A DNA stretch of 64,000 nt, taken from positions 9,286,461 to 9,350,460 of the forward strand of contig CM068313.1 in NCBI GenBank assembly GCA_034766995.1, in the 5' to 3' direction. Source of the stretch: Acanthacorydalis orientalis. Lineage: Eukaryota > Arthropoda > Insecta > Megaloptera > Corydalidae. Position numbers and translations under genes: made by a program. Position 1 is the stretch's first letter. Every line of letters starts with the position of its first letter. Shown here piece by piece: positions 49,216 through 63,600 of this stretch. The notes under the pieces are model-generated. The model saw only the letters and a list, made by a program, of their open reading frames with translations. It was not told the DNA's origin and made no database searches.

Positions 49216-52200
49216 TAAAATTGACTCGAATGTGTCGACGATTTTTGGACATTGTCTAAAATTTACTCGGATGTGTCGACGATTTTTGGACATTGTCTAA
49301 AATTGAGTCTGATGTGTCGACGATTTTTGGACATTGTCTAAAATTGACTCGGATGTGTCGACGATTTTTGGACATTGTCTAAAATTGACTCGGATGTGTC
49401 GACGATTTTTGGACATTGTCTAAAATTGACTCGGATGTGTCGACGATTTTTGGACAATGTCTAAAATTGACTCGGATGTGTCACGATTTTTGGACATTGT
49501 CTAAAATTGACTCAGATGTGTCGACGATTTTTGGACATTGTCTAAAATTGACTCGGATGTGTCGACGATTTTTGGACATTGTCTAAAATTGACTCGAATG
49601 TGTCGACGATTTTTGGACATTGTCTAAAATTTACTCGGATGTGTCGACGATTTTTGGACATTGTCTAAAATTGACTCGGATGTGTCGACGATTTTTGGAC
49701 ATTGTCTAAAATTGACTCGGATGTGACGACGATTTTTGGACATTGTCTAAAATTGACTCGGATGTGTCGACGATTTTTGGACATTGTCTAAAATTGACTC
49801 GAATGTGTCGACGATTTTTGGACATTGTCTAAAATTGACTCAGATGTGTCGACGATTTTTGGACATTGTCTAAAATTGACTCGGATGTGTCGACGATTTT
49901 TGGATATTGTCTAAATTTGACTCGGATGTGTCGACGATTTTTGGACATTGTCTAAAATTGACTCAGATGTGTCGACGATTTTTGGACATTGTCTAAAATT
50001 GACTCGGATGTGTCGACGATTTTGGACATTGTCTAAAATTGACTCGGATGTGTCGAAGATTTTTGGACATTGTCTAAAATTGACTCGGATGTGTCGACGA
50101 TTTTTGGACATTGTCTAAAATTGACTCGGATGTGTGGACGATTTTTGGACATTGTCTAAAATTGACTCGGATGTGTCGACGATTTTTGGACATTGTCTAA
50201 AATTGACTCAAATGTGTCGACGATTTTTGGACAATGTCTAAAATTGACTCGGATGTGTCACGATTTTTGGACATTGTCTAAAATTGACTCAGATGTGTCG
50301 ACGATTTTTGGACATTGTCTAAAATTGACTCGGATGTGTCGACGATTTTTGGATATTGTCTAAATTTGACTCGGATTTGTCGACGATTTTTGGACATTGT
50401 CTAAAATTGACTCAGATGTGTCGACGATTTTTGGACATTGTCTAAAATTGACTCGGATGTGTCGACGATTTTTGGACATTGCCTAAAATTGACTCGGATG
50501 TGTCGACGATTTTTGGACATTGTCTAAAATTGACTCGGATGTGTCGACGATTTTTGGACATTGTCTAAAATTGACTCGGATGTGTCGACGATTTTTGGAC
50601 ATTGTCTAAAATTGACTCGGCTGTGTGACGATTTTTGGACATTGTCTAAAATTGACTCGGATGTGTCGACGATTTTTGGACATTGTAGAAAATTGACTCA
50701 AATGTGTCGACGATTTTTGGACATTGTCTAAAATTGACTCGGATGTGTCGACGATTTTTGGACATTGTCTAAAATTGACTCGGATGTGTCGACGATTTTT
50801 GGACATTGTCTAAAATTGACTCAAATGTGTCGACGATTTTTGGACTTTGTCTAAAATTGACTCGGATGTGTCGACGATTTTTGGATATTGTCTAAATTTG
50901 ACTCGGATGTGTCGACGATTTTTGGACATTGTCTAAAATTGACTCAGATGTGTCGACGATTTTTGGACATTGTCTAAAATTGACTCGGATGTGTCGACGA
51001 TTTTTGGACATTGTCTAAAATTGACTCGGATGTGTCGACGATTTTTGGACATTGTCTAAATTTGACTCGGATTTGTCGACGATTTTTGGACATTGTCTAA
51101 AATTGACTCAGATGTGTCGACGATTTTTGGACATTGTCTAAAATTGACTCGGATGTGTCGACGATTTTTGGATATTGTCTAAATTTGACTCGGATGTGTC
51201 GACGATTTTTGGACATTGTCTAAAATTGACTCGGATGTGTCGACGATTTTTGGACATTGTCTAAAATTGACTCGGATGTGTCGACGATTTTTGGACATTG
51301 TCCAAAATTGACTCAGATGTGTCGACGATTTTTGGACATTGTCTAAAATTGACTCGGATGTGTCGACGATTTTTGGATATTGTCTAAATTTGACTCGGAT
51401 GTGTCGACGATTTTTGGACATTGTCTAAAATTGACTCAGATGTGTCGACGATTTTTGGACATTGTCTAAAATTGACTCGGATGTGTCGACGATTTTTGGA
51501 TATTGTCTAAATTTGACTCGGACTTGTCGACGATTTTTGGACATTGTCTAAAATTGACTCAGATGTGTCGACGATTTTTGGACATTGTCTAAAATTGACT
51601 CGGATGTGTCGACGATTTTTGGATATTGTCTAAATTTGACTCGGATGTGTCGATGATTTTTGGACATTGTCTAAAATTGACTCGGATATGACGACGATTT
51701 TTGGACAATGTCTAAAATAGACTCGGATGTTACGACGATTTTTGGACAATGTCTAAAATTGACTCGGATGTGACGACGATTTTTGGACAATGTCTAAAAT
51801 TGACTCGGATGTGTCACGATTTTTGGACATTGTCTAAAATTGACTCAGATGTGTCGACGATTTTTGGACATTGTCTAAAATTGACTCGGATGTGTCGACG
51901 ATTTTTGGATATTGTCTAAATTTGACTCGGATGTGTCGACGATTTTTGGACATTGTCTAAAATTGACTCAGATGTGTCGACGATTTTTGGACATTGTCTA
52001 AAATTGACTCGGAAGTGTTGACGATTTTTGGACATTGTCTAAAATTGACTCGGATGTGACGACGATTTTTGGACATTGTCTAAATTTGACTCGGATGTGT
52101 CGACGATTTTTGGACATTGTCTAAAATTGACTCGGATGTGACGACGATTTTTGGACAATGTCTAAAATTGACTCGGATGTGTCACGATTTTTGGACATTG

Positions 52201-54223
52201 TCTAAAATTGACTCGGATGTGTCGACGATTTTTGGATATTGTCTAAATTTGACTCGGATGTGTCGACGATTTTTGGACATTGTCTAAAATTGACTCAGAT
52301 GTGTCGACGATTTTTGGACATTGTCTAAAATTGACTCGGAAGTGTCGACGATTTTTGGACATTGTCTAAAATTGACTCGGATGTGACGACGATTTTTGGA
52401 CATTGTCTAAAATTGACTCGGATGTGTCGACGATTTTTGGACATTGTCTAAAATTGACTCGGATGTGTCGACGATTTTTGGACATTGTCTAAAATTGACT
52501 CAAATGTGTCGACGATTTTTGGACAATGTCTAAAATTGACTCGGATGTGTCACGATTTTTGGACATTGTCTAAAATTGACTCAGATGTGTCGACGATTTT
52601 TGGACATTGTCTAAAATTGACTCGGATGTGTCGACGATTTTTGGATATTGTCTAAATTTGACTCGGATGTGTCGACGATTTTTGGACATTGTCTAAAATT
52701 GACTCAGATGTGTCGACGATTTTTGGACATTGTCTAAAATTGACTCGGATGTGTCGACGATTTTTGGATATTGTCTAAATTTGACTCGGATTTGTCGACG
52801 ATTTTTGGACATTGTCTAAAATTGACTCAGATGTGTCGACGATTTTTGGACATTGTCTAAAATTGACTCGGATGTGTCGACGATTTTTGGATATTGTCTA
52901 AATTTGACTCGGATGTGTCGACGATTTTTGGACATTGTCTAAAATTGACTCGGATGTGTCGACGATTTTTGGACATTGTCTAAAATTGACTCGGATGTGT
53001 CGACGATTTTTGGACATTGTCCAAAATTGACTCAGATGTGTCGACGATTTTTGGACATTGTCTAAAATTGACTCGGATGTGTCGACGATTTTTGGACATT
53101 GTCTAAAATTGACTCAGATGTGTCGACGATTTTTGGACATTGTCTAAAATTGACTCGGATGTGTCGACGATTTTTGGATATTGTCTAAATTTGACTCGGA
53201 CTTGTCGACGATTTTTGGACATTGTCTAAAATTGACTCAGATGTGTCGACGATTTTTGGACATTGTCTAAAATTGACTCGGATGTGTCGACGATTTTTGG
53301 ATATTGTCTAAATTTGACTCGGATGTGTCGACGATTTTTGGACATTGTCTAAAATTGACTCGGATATGACGACGATTTTTGGACAATGTCTAAAATAGAC
53401 TCGGATGTGTCGACGATTTTTGGACATTGTCTAAAATTGACTCAGATGTGTCGACGATTTTTGGACATTGTCTAAAATTGACTCGGATGTGTCGACGATT
53501 TTTGGACATTGTCTAAAATTGACTCGGATGTGTCGACGATTTTTGGATATTGTCTAAATTTGACTCGGATGTGTCGACGATTTTTGGACATTGTCTAAAA
53601 TTGACTCAGATGTGTCGACGATTTTTGGACATTGTCTAAAATTGACTCGGATGTGTCGACGATTTTTGGATATTGTCTAAATTTGACTCGGATTTGTCGA
53701 CGATTTTTGGACATTGTCTAAAATTGACTCGGATGTGTCGACGATTTTTGGATATTGTCTAAATTTGACTCGGATGTGTCGACGATTTTTGGACATTGTC
53801 TAAAATTGACTCGGATGTGTCGACGATTTTTGGACATTGTCTAAAATTGACTCGGATGTGTCGACGATTTTTGGACATTGTCCAAAATTGACTCAGATGT
53901 GTCGACGATTTTTGGACATTGTCTAAAATTGACTCGGATGTGTCGACGATTTTTGGACATTGTCTAAAATTGACTCAGATGTGTCGACGATTTTTGGACA
54001 TTGTCTAAAATTGACTCGGATGTGTCGACGATTTTTGGATATTGTCTAAATTTGACTCGGATGTGTCGACGATTTTTGGACATTGTCTAAAATTGACTCG
54101 GATATGACGACGATTTTTGGACAATGTCTAAAATAGACTCGGATGTTACGACGATTTTTGGACAATGTATAAAATTGACTCGGATGTGACGACGATTTTT
54201 GGACATTGTCCAAAAATCGTCAC
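49141..54223 (-). repeat. 41-bp satellite array, - orientation
   Basis: About 124 units, the reverse complement of the left array: cgacgatttttggacattgt and 'ctaaaattgactcggatgtg'. It is roughly half the length of the + arm. It shares variant types with the + arm, for instance 'gactcggctgtgtgacg' and 'cattgtagaaaattg' near 50620-50695. It also has its own recurrent block with 'ttggatattgtctaaattt' followed by 'cattgtctaaaattgactca'. Confidence 0.97.
54191..54221. repeat. 31-bp near-perfect hairpin at the right end of the 41-bp array
   Basis: gacgatttttggaca, then a single base t, then tgtccaaaaatcgtc. This is the same hairpin as at 38421-38451, with the complementary central base, as expected for an inverted copy. 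Confidence 0.9.
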
Positions 54224-54277
54224 AGCGACACACACACACACACGCACGCACACACACGCGCGTGCACGCGCAATACT
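54224..54277. repeat. Right satellite junction: mirror copy of the alternating tract
   Basis: Reverse complement of 38371-38419 apart from about two extra dinucleotide units in the CA/TG run and one substitution (cagcgaca here against tcgccg there). It ends in gcgcgtgcacgcgcaatact and then enters the 155-bp satellite at the same monomer position as the left junction. Confidence 0.9.
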
Positions 54278-57200
54278 ATGTGCAATATGAGCCGTTTCGC
54301 ACTTAATTTCGACTATTTATGGCCGAAAAACTGCTTGAAAAATGGGTTTTTTGGGTAAATTTAGGTCTTTTTTGAAAATAATCGAATCGAATTGCACACC
54401 ACGCGATAGATAATTTTAAGAGGCATCTAACGATGTACGATATGAGCCGTTTAGCACTTAATTTCGACTATTTATGGCCGAAAAACTGCTTGAAAAATGG
54501 GTTTTTTGGGTAAATTTAGGTCTTTTTTGAAAATAATCGAATCGAATTGCACACCACGCGATAGATAATTTTAAGACGCATCTAACGACGTGCGATATGA
54601 GCCGTTTCGCACTTAATTTCGACTATTTATGGCCGAAAAACTGCTTGAAAAATGGGTTTTTTGGGTAAATTTAGGTCTTTTTTGAAAATAATCGAATCGA
54701 ATTGCACACCACGCGATAGATAATTTTAAGACGCATCTAACGATGTACGATATGAGCCGTTTAGCACTTAATTTCGACTATTTATGGCCGAAAAACTGCT
54801 TGAAAAATGGGTTTTTTGGGTAAATTTAGGTCTTTTTTGAAAATAATCGAATCGAATTGCACACCACGCGATAGATAATTTTAAGAGGCATCTAACGATG
54901 TACGATATGAGCCGTTTAGCACTTAATTTCGACTATTTATGGCCGAAAAACTGCTTGAAAAATGGGTTTTTTGGGTAAATTTAGGTCTTTTTTGAAAATA
55001 ATCGAATCGAATTGCACACCACGCGATAGATAATTTTAAGACGCATCTAACGACGTGCGATATGAGCCGTTTCGCACTTAATTTCGACTATTTATGGCCG
55101 AAAAACTGCTTGAAAAATGGGTTTTTTGGGTAAATTTAGGTCTTTTTTGAAAATAATCGAATCGAATTGCACACCACGCGATAGATAATTTTAAGACGCA
55201 TCTAACGATGTACGATATGAGCCGTTTAGCACTTAATTTCGACTATTTATGGCCGAAAAACTGCTTGAAAAATGGGTTTTTTGGGTAAATTTAGGTCTTT
55301 TTTGAAAATAATCGAATCGAATTGCACACCACGCGATAGATAATTTTAAGACGCATCTAACGACGTGCGATATGAGCCGTTTCGCACTTAATTTCGACTA
55401 TTTATGGCCGAAAAACTGCTTGAAAAATGGGTTTTTTGGGTAAATTTAGGTCTTTTTTGAAAATAATCGAATCGAATAGCACACCACGCGATAGATAATT
55501 TTAAGACGCATCTAACGACGTACGATATGAGCCGTTTAGCACTTAACTTCGACTATTTATGGCCGAAAAACTGCTTGAAAAATGGGTTTTTTGGGTAAAT
55601 TTAGGTCTTTTTTGAAAATAATCGAATCGAATTGCACGCCACGCGATAGATAATTTTAAGACGCATCTAACGATGTACGATATGAGCCGTTTCGCACTTA
55701 ACTTCGACTATTTATGGCCGAAAAACTGCTTGAAAAATGGGTTTTTTGGGTAAATTTAGGTCTTTTTTGAAAATAATCGAATCGAATTGCACACCACGCG
55801 ATAGATAATTTTAAGACGCATCTAACGATGTACGATATGAGCCGTTTAGCACTTAATTTCGACTATTTATGGCCGAAAAACTGCTTGAAAAATGGGTTTT
55901 TTGGGTAAATTTAGGTCTTTTTTGAAAATAATCGAATCGAATTGCACACCACGCGATAGATAATTTTAAGACGCATCTAACGACGTGCGATATGAGCCGT
56001 TTCGCACTTAATTTCGACTATTTATGGCCGAAAAACTGCTTGAAAAATGGGTTTTTTGGGTAAATTTAGGTCTTTTTTGAAAATAATCGAATCGAATAGC
56101 ACACCACGCGATAGATAATTTTAAGACGCATCTAACGACGTACGATATGAGCCGTTTAGCACTTAACTTCGACTATTTATGGCCGAAAAACTGCTTGAAA
56201 AATGGGTTTTTTGGGTAAATTTAGGTCTTTTTTGAAAATAATCGAATCGAATTGCACACCACGCGATAGATAATTTTAAGACGCATCTAACGATGTACGA
56301 TATGAGCCGTTTCGCACTTAACTTCGACTATTTATGGCCGAAAAACTGCTTGAAAAATGGGTTTTTTGGGTAAATTTAGGTCTTTTTTGAAAATAATCGA
56401 ATCGAATTGCACACCACGCGATAGATAATTTTAAGACGCATCTAACGATGTGCGATATGAGCCGTTTCGCACTTAATTTCGACTATTTATGGCCGAAAAA
56501 CTGCTTGAAAAATGGGTTTTTTGTGTAAATTGAGGTCTTTTTTGAAAATAATCGAATCGAATTGCACTTCACGCGATAGATAATTTTAAGGCGCATCTAA
56601 CGATGTGCGATATGAGCCGTTTCGCACTTAATTTCGACTATTTATGGCTGAAAAACTGCTTGAAAAATGTTTTTTTTGAGCAAAGTTGGGTCGTTTTGGA
56701 AAATAATCGAATCGAATTGCACACCACGCGATAGATAATTTTAAGACGCATCTAACGATGTGCGATATGAGCCGTTTCGCACTTAATTTCGACTATTTAT
56801 GGCCGAAAAACTGCTTGAAAAATGGGTTTTTTGGGTAAATTTAGGTCTTTTTTGAAAATAATCGAATCGAATTGCACACCACGCGATAGATAATTTTAAG
56901 ACGCATCTAACGATGTGCGATATGAGCCGTTTCGCACTTAATTTCGACTACTTATAGGCGAAAAACTGGTTCAAAAGTGAGTTTTTTGGGTAAATTTAAG
57001 GTCTTTTTTGAAAATAATCGGGAATCGAATATGCACACCACGCGATAGATAATTTTAAGACGCATCTAACGATGTGCGATATGAGCCGTTTCGCACTTAA
57101 TTTCGACTATTTATGGCCGAAAAACTGCTTGAAAAATGGGTTTTTTGGGTAAATTTAGGTCTTTTTTGAAAATAATCGAATCGAATTGCACACCACGCGA

Positions 57201-57600
57201 TAGATAATTTTAAGACGCATCTAACGATGTGCGATATAAGCCGTTTCGAACTTAATTTCGAATACTTATGGCCGAAAAACTGCTGGAAAAATTGGTTTTT
57301 TGAGCAAAGTAAGGTATTTTTGGAAAATAATCGAATCCAATGTAACACCACGCGATAGATAATTTTAAGACGCATCTAACGATGTACGATATGAGCCGTT
57401 TAGCACTTAACTTCGACTATTTATGGCCGAAAAACTGCTTGAAAAATGGGTTTTTTGGGTAAATTTAGGTCTTTTTTGAAAATAATCGAATCGAATTGCA
57501 CACCACGCGATAGATAATTTTAAGACGCATCTAACGATGTGCGATATGAGCCGTTTCGCACTTAATTTCGACTATTTATGGCCGAAAAACTGCTTGAAAA
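54278..57600 (-). repeat. 155-bp satellite array, right arm, regular part (- orientation)
   Basis: About 21 monomers in reverse orientation with clean 155-bp spacing. Subtypes ('gatgtacg'+'tttagc', 'gacgtgcg'+'ttcgc', 'gacgtacg'+'tttagc', and an 'aagaggcatc' variant) recur in 3- and 4-monomer blocks; for example 55506-56126 recurs 621 bp later. Only one type A monomer is seen (near 57240-57375), while the left arm has about 15. Two more diverged monomers lie at about 56520-56700. Confidence 0.95.
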
Positions 57601-60600
57601 ATGGGTTTTTTGGGTAAATTTGAGGCTCTGAAGAATTTTTTTGAAAATAATCGAATCGAATGTGCACACCACGCGATAGATACAATTTTAAGACGCATCT
57701 AACGATGTGCGATATGAGCCGTTTCTGCACTTAATTTCGACTATTTATGGCCAAAAAACTGCTTGAAAAAATGGGTTTTTTGGGTAAATTTAGGTCTTTT
57801 TTGAAAATAATCAGAATCGAATTGCACACCACCCGCGATAGATAATTTTAAGACGTGCATCTAACGATGTGCGATATGAGCCGTTTCCGCACTTAATTTC
57901 GACTATTTATGGCCGAAAAACTGCTTAAAAAATGGGTTTTTTGGGTAAATTTAGGTCTTTTTTGAAAATAATCGAATCAGAATTGCACACCACGCGATAG
58001 ATAATTTTAAGACGCATCTAACGATGTGCGATATGAGCTGTTTCGCACTTAATTTCGACTACTTATAGGCGAAAAACTGCTTGAAAAAATTGGTTTTGGG
58101 TAAATTTAGGTCTTTTTTGAAAATAATCGAATCAGATTGCACACCACGCGATAGATAATTTTAAGACGCATCTAACGTGTGCGATATGAGCCGTTTTCGA
58201 ACTTAATTTCGACTATTTATGGCCGAAAAAAACTGCTTGAAAAAATGGGTTTTTAGGGTAAAGTAAGGTCTCTTTTTGAAAATAATCGAATCGAATGTGC
58301 ACACCACGCGATAGATAATTTTTAAGACGCATCTAACGATGTGCGATATGAGCCGTTTCGCTTAAAAAATTTCGACTATTTATGGCCGAAAAACTGCTTG
58401 AAAAATGGGTTTTTGAATTAGAATTTAAGGTCTTTTTGAAAATAATCGAATCAGTGCACACCACGCGATAGATAATTTTAAGACGCATCTAACGATGTGC
58501 GATATGAGCCGTTTCGCATAATTTCGACTATTTATGGCCGAAAAACTGCTTGAAAAATGGGTTTTTGGGTAAATTTAAGTCTTTTTGAAAATAATCGAAT
58601 CCGAATTGCACACCACGCGATAGATAATTTTAAGACGCATCTAACGATGTGCGATATGAGCCGTTTCGCACTTAATTTCGACACTATTTATGGCCGAAAA
58701 CTGCTGGCGAAAAAATGGCGTTTTTGGGTAAATTTAGGTCTTTTTGAAAATAATCAGAATCGTACACCACGCGATAGATAATTTTAAGACGCATCTAACG
58801 ATGTGCGATATGAGCCGTTTCGCACTTAATTTCGACTATTTATGGCCGAAAAACTGCTTGAAAAATGGGTTTGGGTAAATTTAAGGTCTTTGAAAATAAT
58901 CGAATCGAATTGCACACATCACGCGATAGATAATCTTAAGACGCATCAAACGATGTGCAAAATGAGCCGTTTCGCACTTAATTTCGACTATTTATGGCCG
59001 AAAAACTGACTTAAAAATGGGTTTTCGGGCGAAATTAGGCTGTTTTGGAAGATAATCGAATTCAATTGCACATCACGCGATAGATAATTTTAAGACGCAT
59101 CTAACGATATGCGATATGAGCCGTTTTGCACTTAATTTCGACTACTTATGGCCGAAAAACTGGTTGAAAAATGGATTTTTTTGGGTAAATTTAGAAGATC
59201 TTTTTTGAAAATAATCGAGATCAGATGTGCACACCACGCGATAGATAATTTTAAGACGCATCTAACGATGTGCGATATGGGCCGTTTCGCACTTAATTTC
59301 GACTACTTATGGCCAAAACTAGCTGCTTGAAAAATGGGTTTTGGCAAAGTAAATTTAGGTCTTTTTGGAAAATAATCGAATCGACTGTTTATTGCACACC
59401 ACGCGATAGATAATTTTAAGACGCATCTAACGATGTGCGATATGAGCCGTTTCGCACTTAATTTCGACTATTTATGGCCGAAAAACTGCTTGAAAAATGG
59501 ACAGTAGATTTTTGGGTAAATTTGGATCTTTTGAAAATAATCGAATCGAATTACACCACGCGATAGATAATTTTTAAGACGCATCTAACGATGTAACGCG
59601 ATATAGACCGTTTCGCACTTAAATTTCGACTATTTATGGCCGAAAAACTGCTTGAAAAATGGGTTTTTGAGTAAATTTAAGGTCTTTTTGAAAATAATCG
59701 AATCAGTTGCACACCACGCGATAGATAATTTTAAGACGCATCTAACGATGTGCAATATGAGCCGTTTCGCTCTTAATTTCGACTATTTATGGCCGAAAAA
59801 CTGCTTGAAAAATGGGTTTTTGGGTAGAATTTAGAGTCTTTTGAAAATAATCGAATCGAATTGCACACCACGATAGATAATTTTAAGACGCATCTAACGA
59901 TGTGCGATATGAGCCGTTTCGCACTTAATTTCGACTATTTATGGCCGAAAAACTGCTTGAAAAAATGGGTTTTTGGGTAAATTTAGGTGCATTTTGTTTG
60001 AAAATAATCGAATCAATTGCACACCACGCGATAGATAATTTTAAGACGCATCTAACGATGTGCGATATGAGCCGTTTCGCATAATTTCGACTTATTTATG
60101 GCCGAAAAACTGCTTGAAAAATGGGTTTTGGGTAAATTTAGGTCTTTTTGAAAATAATCGAATCGAATTGCACACTACGCGATAGATAATTTTAAGACGC
60201 ATCTAACGATGTACGATATGAGACGTTTCGCACTTAATTTCGACTATTTATGGCCGAAAAACTGCTTGAAAAATGGGTTTTGGGTAAATTTGGAATCTTT
60301 TTTGAAAATAATCGAGATCGAATTGCACACCACGCGATAGATAATTTTAAGACGCATCTAACGATGTACGATATGAGCCGTTTCGCACTTAATTTCGACT
60401 ATTTATGGCCGAAAAACTGCTTGAAAAATGGGTTTTTGGGTAAATTTAGGTCTTTTTGAAAATAATCAGATCGAATTGCACACCACGCGATAGATAATTT
60501 TTAAGACGCATCTAACGATGTACGATATGAGCCGTTTCGCACCTTAATTTCGACTATTTATATTATGGCTGCCGAAAACTGCTGGGTAAAAATGGGTTTT

Positions 60601-63600
60601 TGGGTAAATTTAGGTCTTTTTGAAAATAATCGAATCGAATTGCACACCACGCGATAGATAATTTTTAAGACGCATCTAACGATGTGCGATATGAGCCATT
60701 TTCGCACTTAATTTCGACTATTTATGGCCGAAAAACTGCTTGAAAAATATAATGGGTTTTTTGGGTAAATTTAGGTCTTTTTGAAAATAATTCGAATCGG
60801 AGTGACGCGATAGATAGATGAATTTTGGGCGCATCTAACGACGCATCTAACGATGTGCAATGAACCGTTTCGCACTTAATTTCGACTATTTATCGCCGAA
60901 AAACTGCTTGAAAAATGGGTTTTTGGGTAAATTTAGGTCTTTTTGAAAATAATCGAATCGAATTGCACACCACGCTGATAGATAATTTTTAAGACGCATC
61001 TAACGATGTGCGATATGAGCCGTTTCGTTTCGCTTTGATCATTTCGCAAAACGCGCCTTAAAACGTTGGTTGGTTTTTTTTTATGACGAAATGTAACACC
61101 ACGCGATAGATAATTTTAAGACGCATCTAACGATGTACGATATGAGTTTTGTGGAAATTGAAGAGTCTTTTGGAAAATAATCGAATCGAATTGCACACCA
61201 CGTGATAGATAATTTTAAGACGCATCTAACGATGTGCGATATGAGCCGTTTCGCACTTAATTTCGACTATTTATAGCCGAAAAACTGATTGAAAATGGGT
61301 TTTTGGGTAAATTTAAGTCTTTTTGAAAATAATCGAATCGAATTGTACACCACGTGATAGATAATTTTAATATGCATCTAATGATGTGCTATATTAGCCG
61401 TTTTTCACTTGGTTTCGACGAATTATAGTCGAAAAACTAGTTGAAAAATGTTTTTTTGGTTAAATTTGGTGTTTTTGGAAAATAATCGAATCAAATTGCA
61501 CACCACATGATAGATAATTTTGTGGCGCATCTAACATGTGCGATATTAGTCTATTCGCATCTAATCTCGACTACTTATTGCCGAAAAACTGGTTGAAAAA
61601 TTTGTTTTTTGGGTAAAATTATGTCGTTTTGGAAAATAATCAGAATCAATGTGCACACCACGCGATAGATAATTTTAAGACGCATCTAACGATGTGCGAT
61701 ATGAGCCGTTTCGCATCTAATTTCGACTATTTATGGCCGAAAAACTGCTTGAAAAATGGGTTTTTTGGGTAAATTTAGGTCTTTTGAAAATAATCGAATC
61801 GAATTGCACACCACGCGATAGATAATTTTAAGACGCATCTAACGATGAGCGATATGAGCCGTTTCGCACTTAATTTCGACTATTTATGGCCGAAAAACTG
61901 CTTGAAAAATGGGTTTTTTGGGTAAATTTAAGGTCTTTTTGAAAATAATCGAATCAGATTGCACACCACGCGATAGATAATTTTAAGACGCATCTAACGA
62001 TGTGCGATATGAGCCGTTTCGCACTTAATTTCGACTACTTATGGCCGAAAAACTGCTGGAAAAATGGGTTTTTGAGCAAAGTAAGGTATTTTGGAAAATA
62101 ATCGAATCAATGTAACACCACGCGATAGATAATTTTAAGACGCATCTAACGATGTGCGATATGAGCCGTTTCGCACTTAATTTCGACTATTTATGGCCGA
62201 AAAACTGCTTAAAAAATGGGTTTTTGGGTAAATTTAGGTCTTTTTGAAAATAATCCGGAATCGAATTGCACACCACGCGATAGATAATTTTAAGACGCAT
62301 CTAACGATGTACGATATGAGCCGTTTCGCACTTAATTTCGACTATTTATGGCCGAAAAACTGCTTGAAAAATGGGTTTTTGGGTAAATTTAAGGTCTTTT
62401 TTGAAAATAATCGAATCGAATTGCACACCACGCGATAGATAATTTTTAAGACGCATCTAACGATGTGCGATATGAGCCGTTTCGCACTTAATTTCGACTA
62501 TTTATGGCCGAAAAACTGCAAAATGGGTTTTTGAAAGAGGTCTGGAAAATAATCGAATCAATTACACCACGCGATAGATAATTTTAAGACGCATCTAACG
62601 ATGTGCGATATGCGTTTCGCACTTAATTTCGACTATTTATAAAAACTGCTTGAAAAATGGGTTTTTGGGTAAATTTAGGTCTTTTTGAAAATAATCGAAT
62701 CGAATTGCACACCACGCGATAGATAATTTTTAAGACGCATCTAACGATGTACGATATGAGCCGTTTCGCACTTAATTTCGACTATTTATGGCCGAAAAAC
62801 TGCTTGAAAAATGGGTTTTTGGGTAAATTTAGGTCTTTTTGAAAATAATCGAATCAGATTGCACACCACGCGATAGATAATTTTAAGACGCATCTAACGA
62901 TGTGCGATATGAGCCGTTCCGCACTTAATTTCGACTATTTATGGCCGAAAAACTGCTTGAAAAATGGGTTTTTGGGTAAATTTAGGTCTTTTTGAAAATA
63001 ATCGAATCGAATTGCACACCACGCGATAGATAATTTTAAGACGCATCTAACGATGTACGATATGAGCCGTTTAGCACTTAATTTCGACTATTTATGGCCG
63101 AAAAAACTGCTTGAAAAATGGGTTTTTGGGTAGAATTTAGGTCTTTTTGAAAATAATCAGATCGAATTGCACACCACGCGATAGATAATTTTAAGACGCA
63201 TCTAACGATGTGCGATATGAGCCGTTCGCACTTAATTTCGACTATTATATGGCCGAAAAACTGCTGAAAAATGGGTTTTTGGGACAAATAAGGTCTTTTT
63301 GAAAATAATCGAATCGAATTGCACACCACGCGATAGATAATTTTAAGACGCATCTAACGATGTGCGATATGAGCCGTTTCGCACTTAATTTCGACTATTT
63401 ATGGCCGAAAAACTGCTTGAAAAATGGGTTTTTGGGTAAATTTAGGTCTTTGAAATAATCGGATCGAATTGCACCACGCGATAGATAATTTAAGACGCAT
63501 CTAACGATGTACGATATGAGCCGTTTCGCACTTAATTTCGACTATTTATGGCCGAAAAACTGCTTGAAAAATGGGTTTTTGGGTAAATTTAATCTTTTTG

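Noticed and set aside
38420..54223. Tandem 66- to 93-codon open frames (Ser/Arg/Gln rich) in the 41-bp array
   Set aside because: The 41-bp period shifts frame at each unit. The usual 'ttttag' gives a stop once every three units, so only certain variant orders stay open. These are products of the repeat.
38420..54223. CRISPR-like array
   Set aside because: The repeats are directly adjacent with no variable spacers, there are no cas genes, and the context is eukaryotic.
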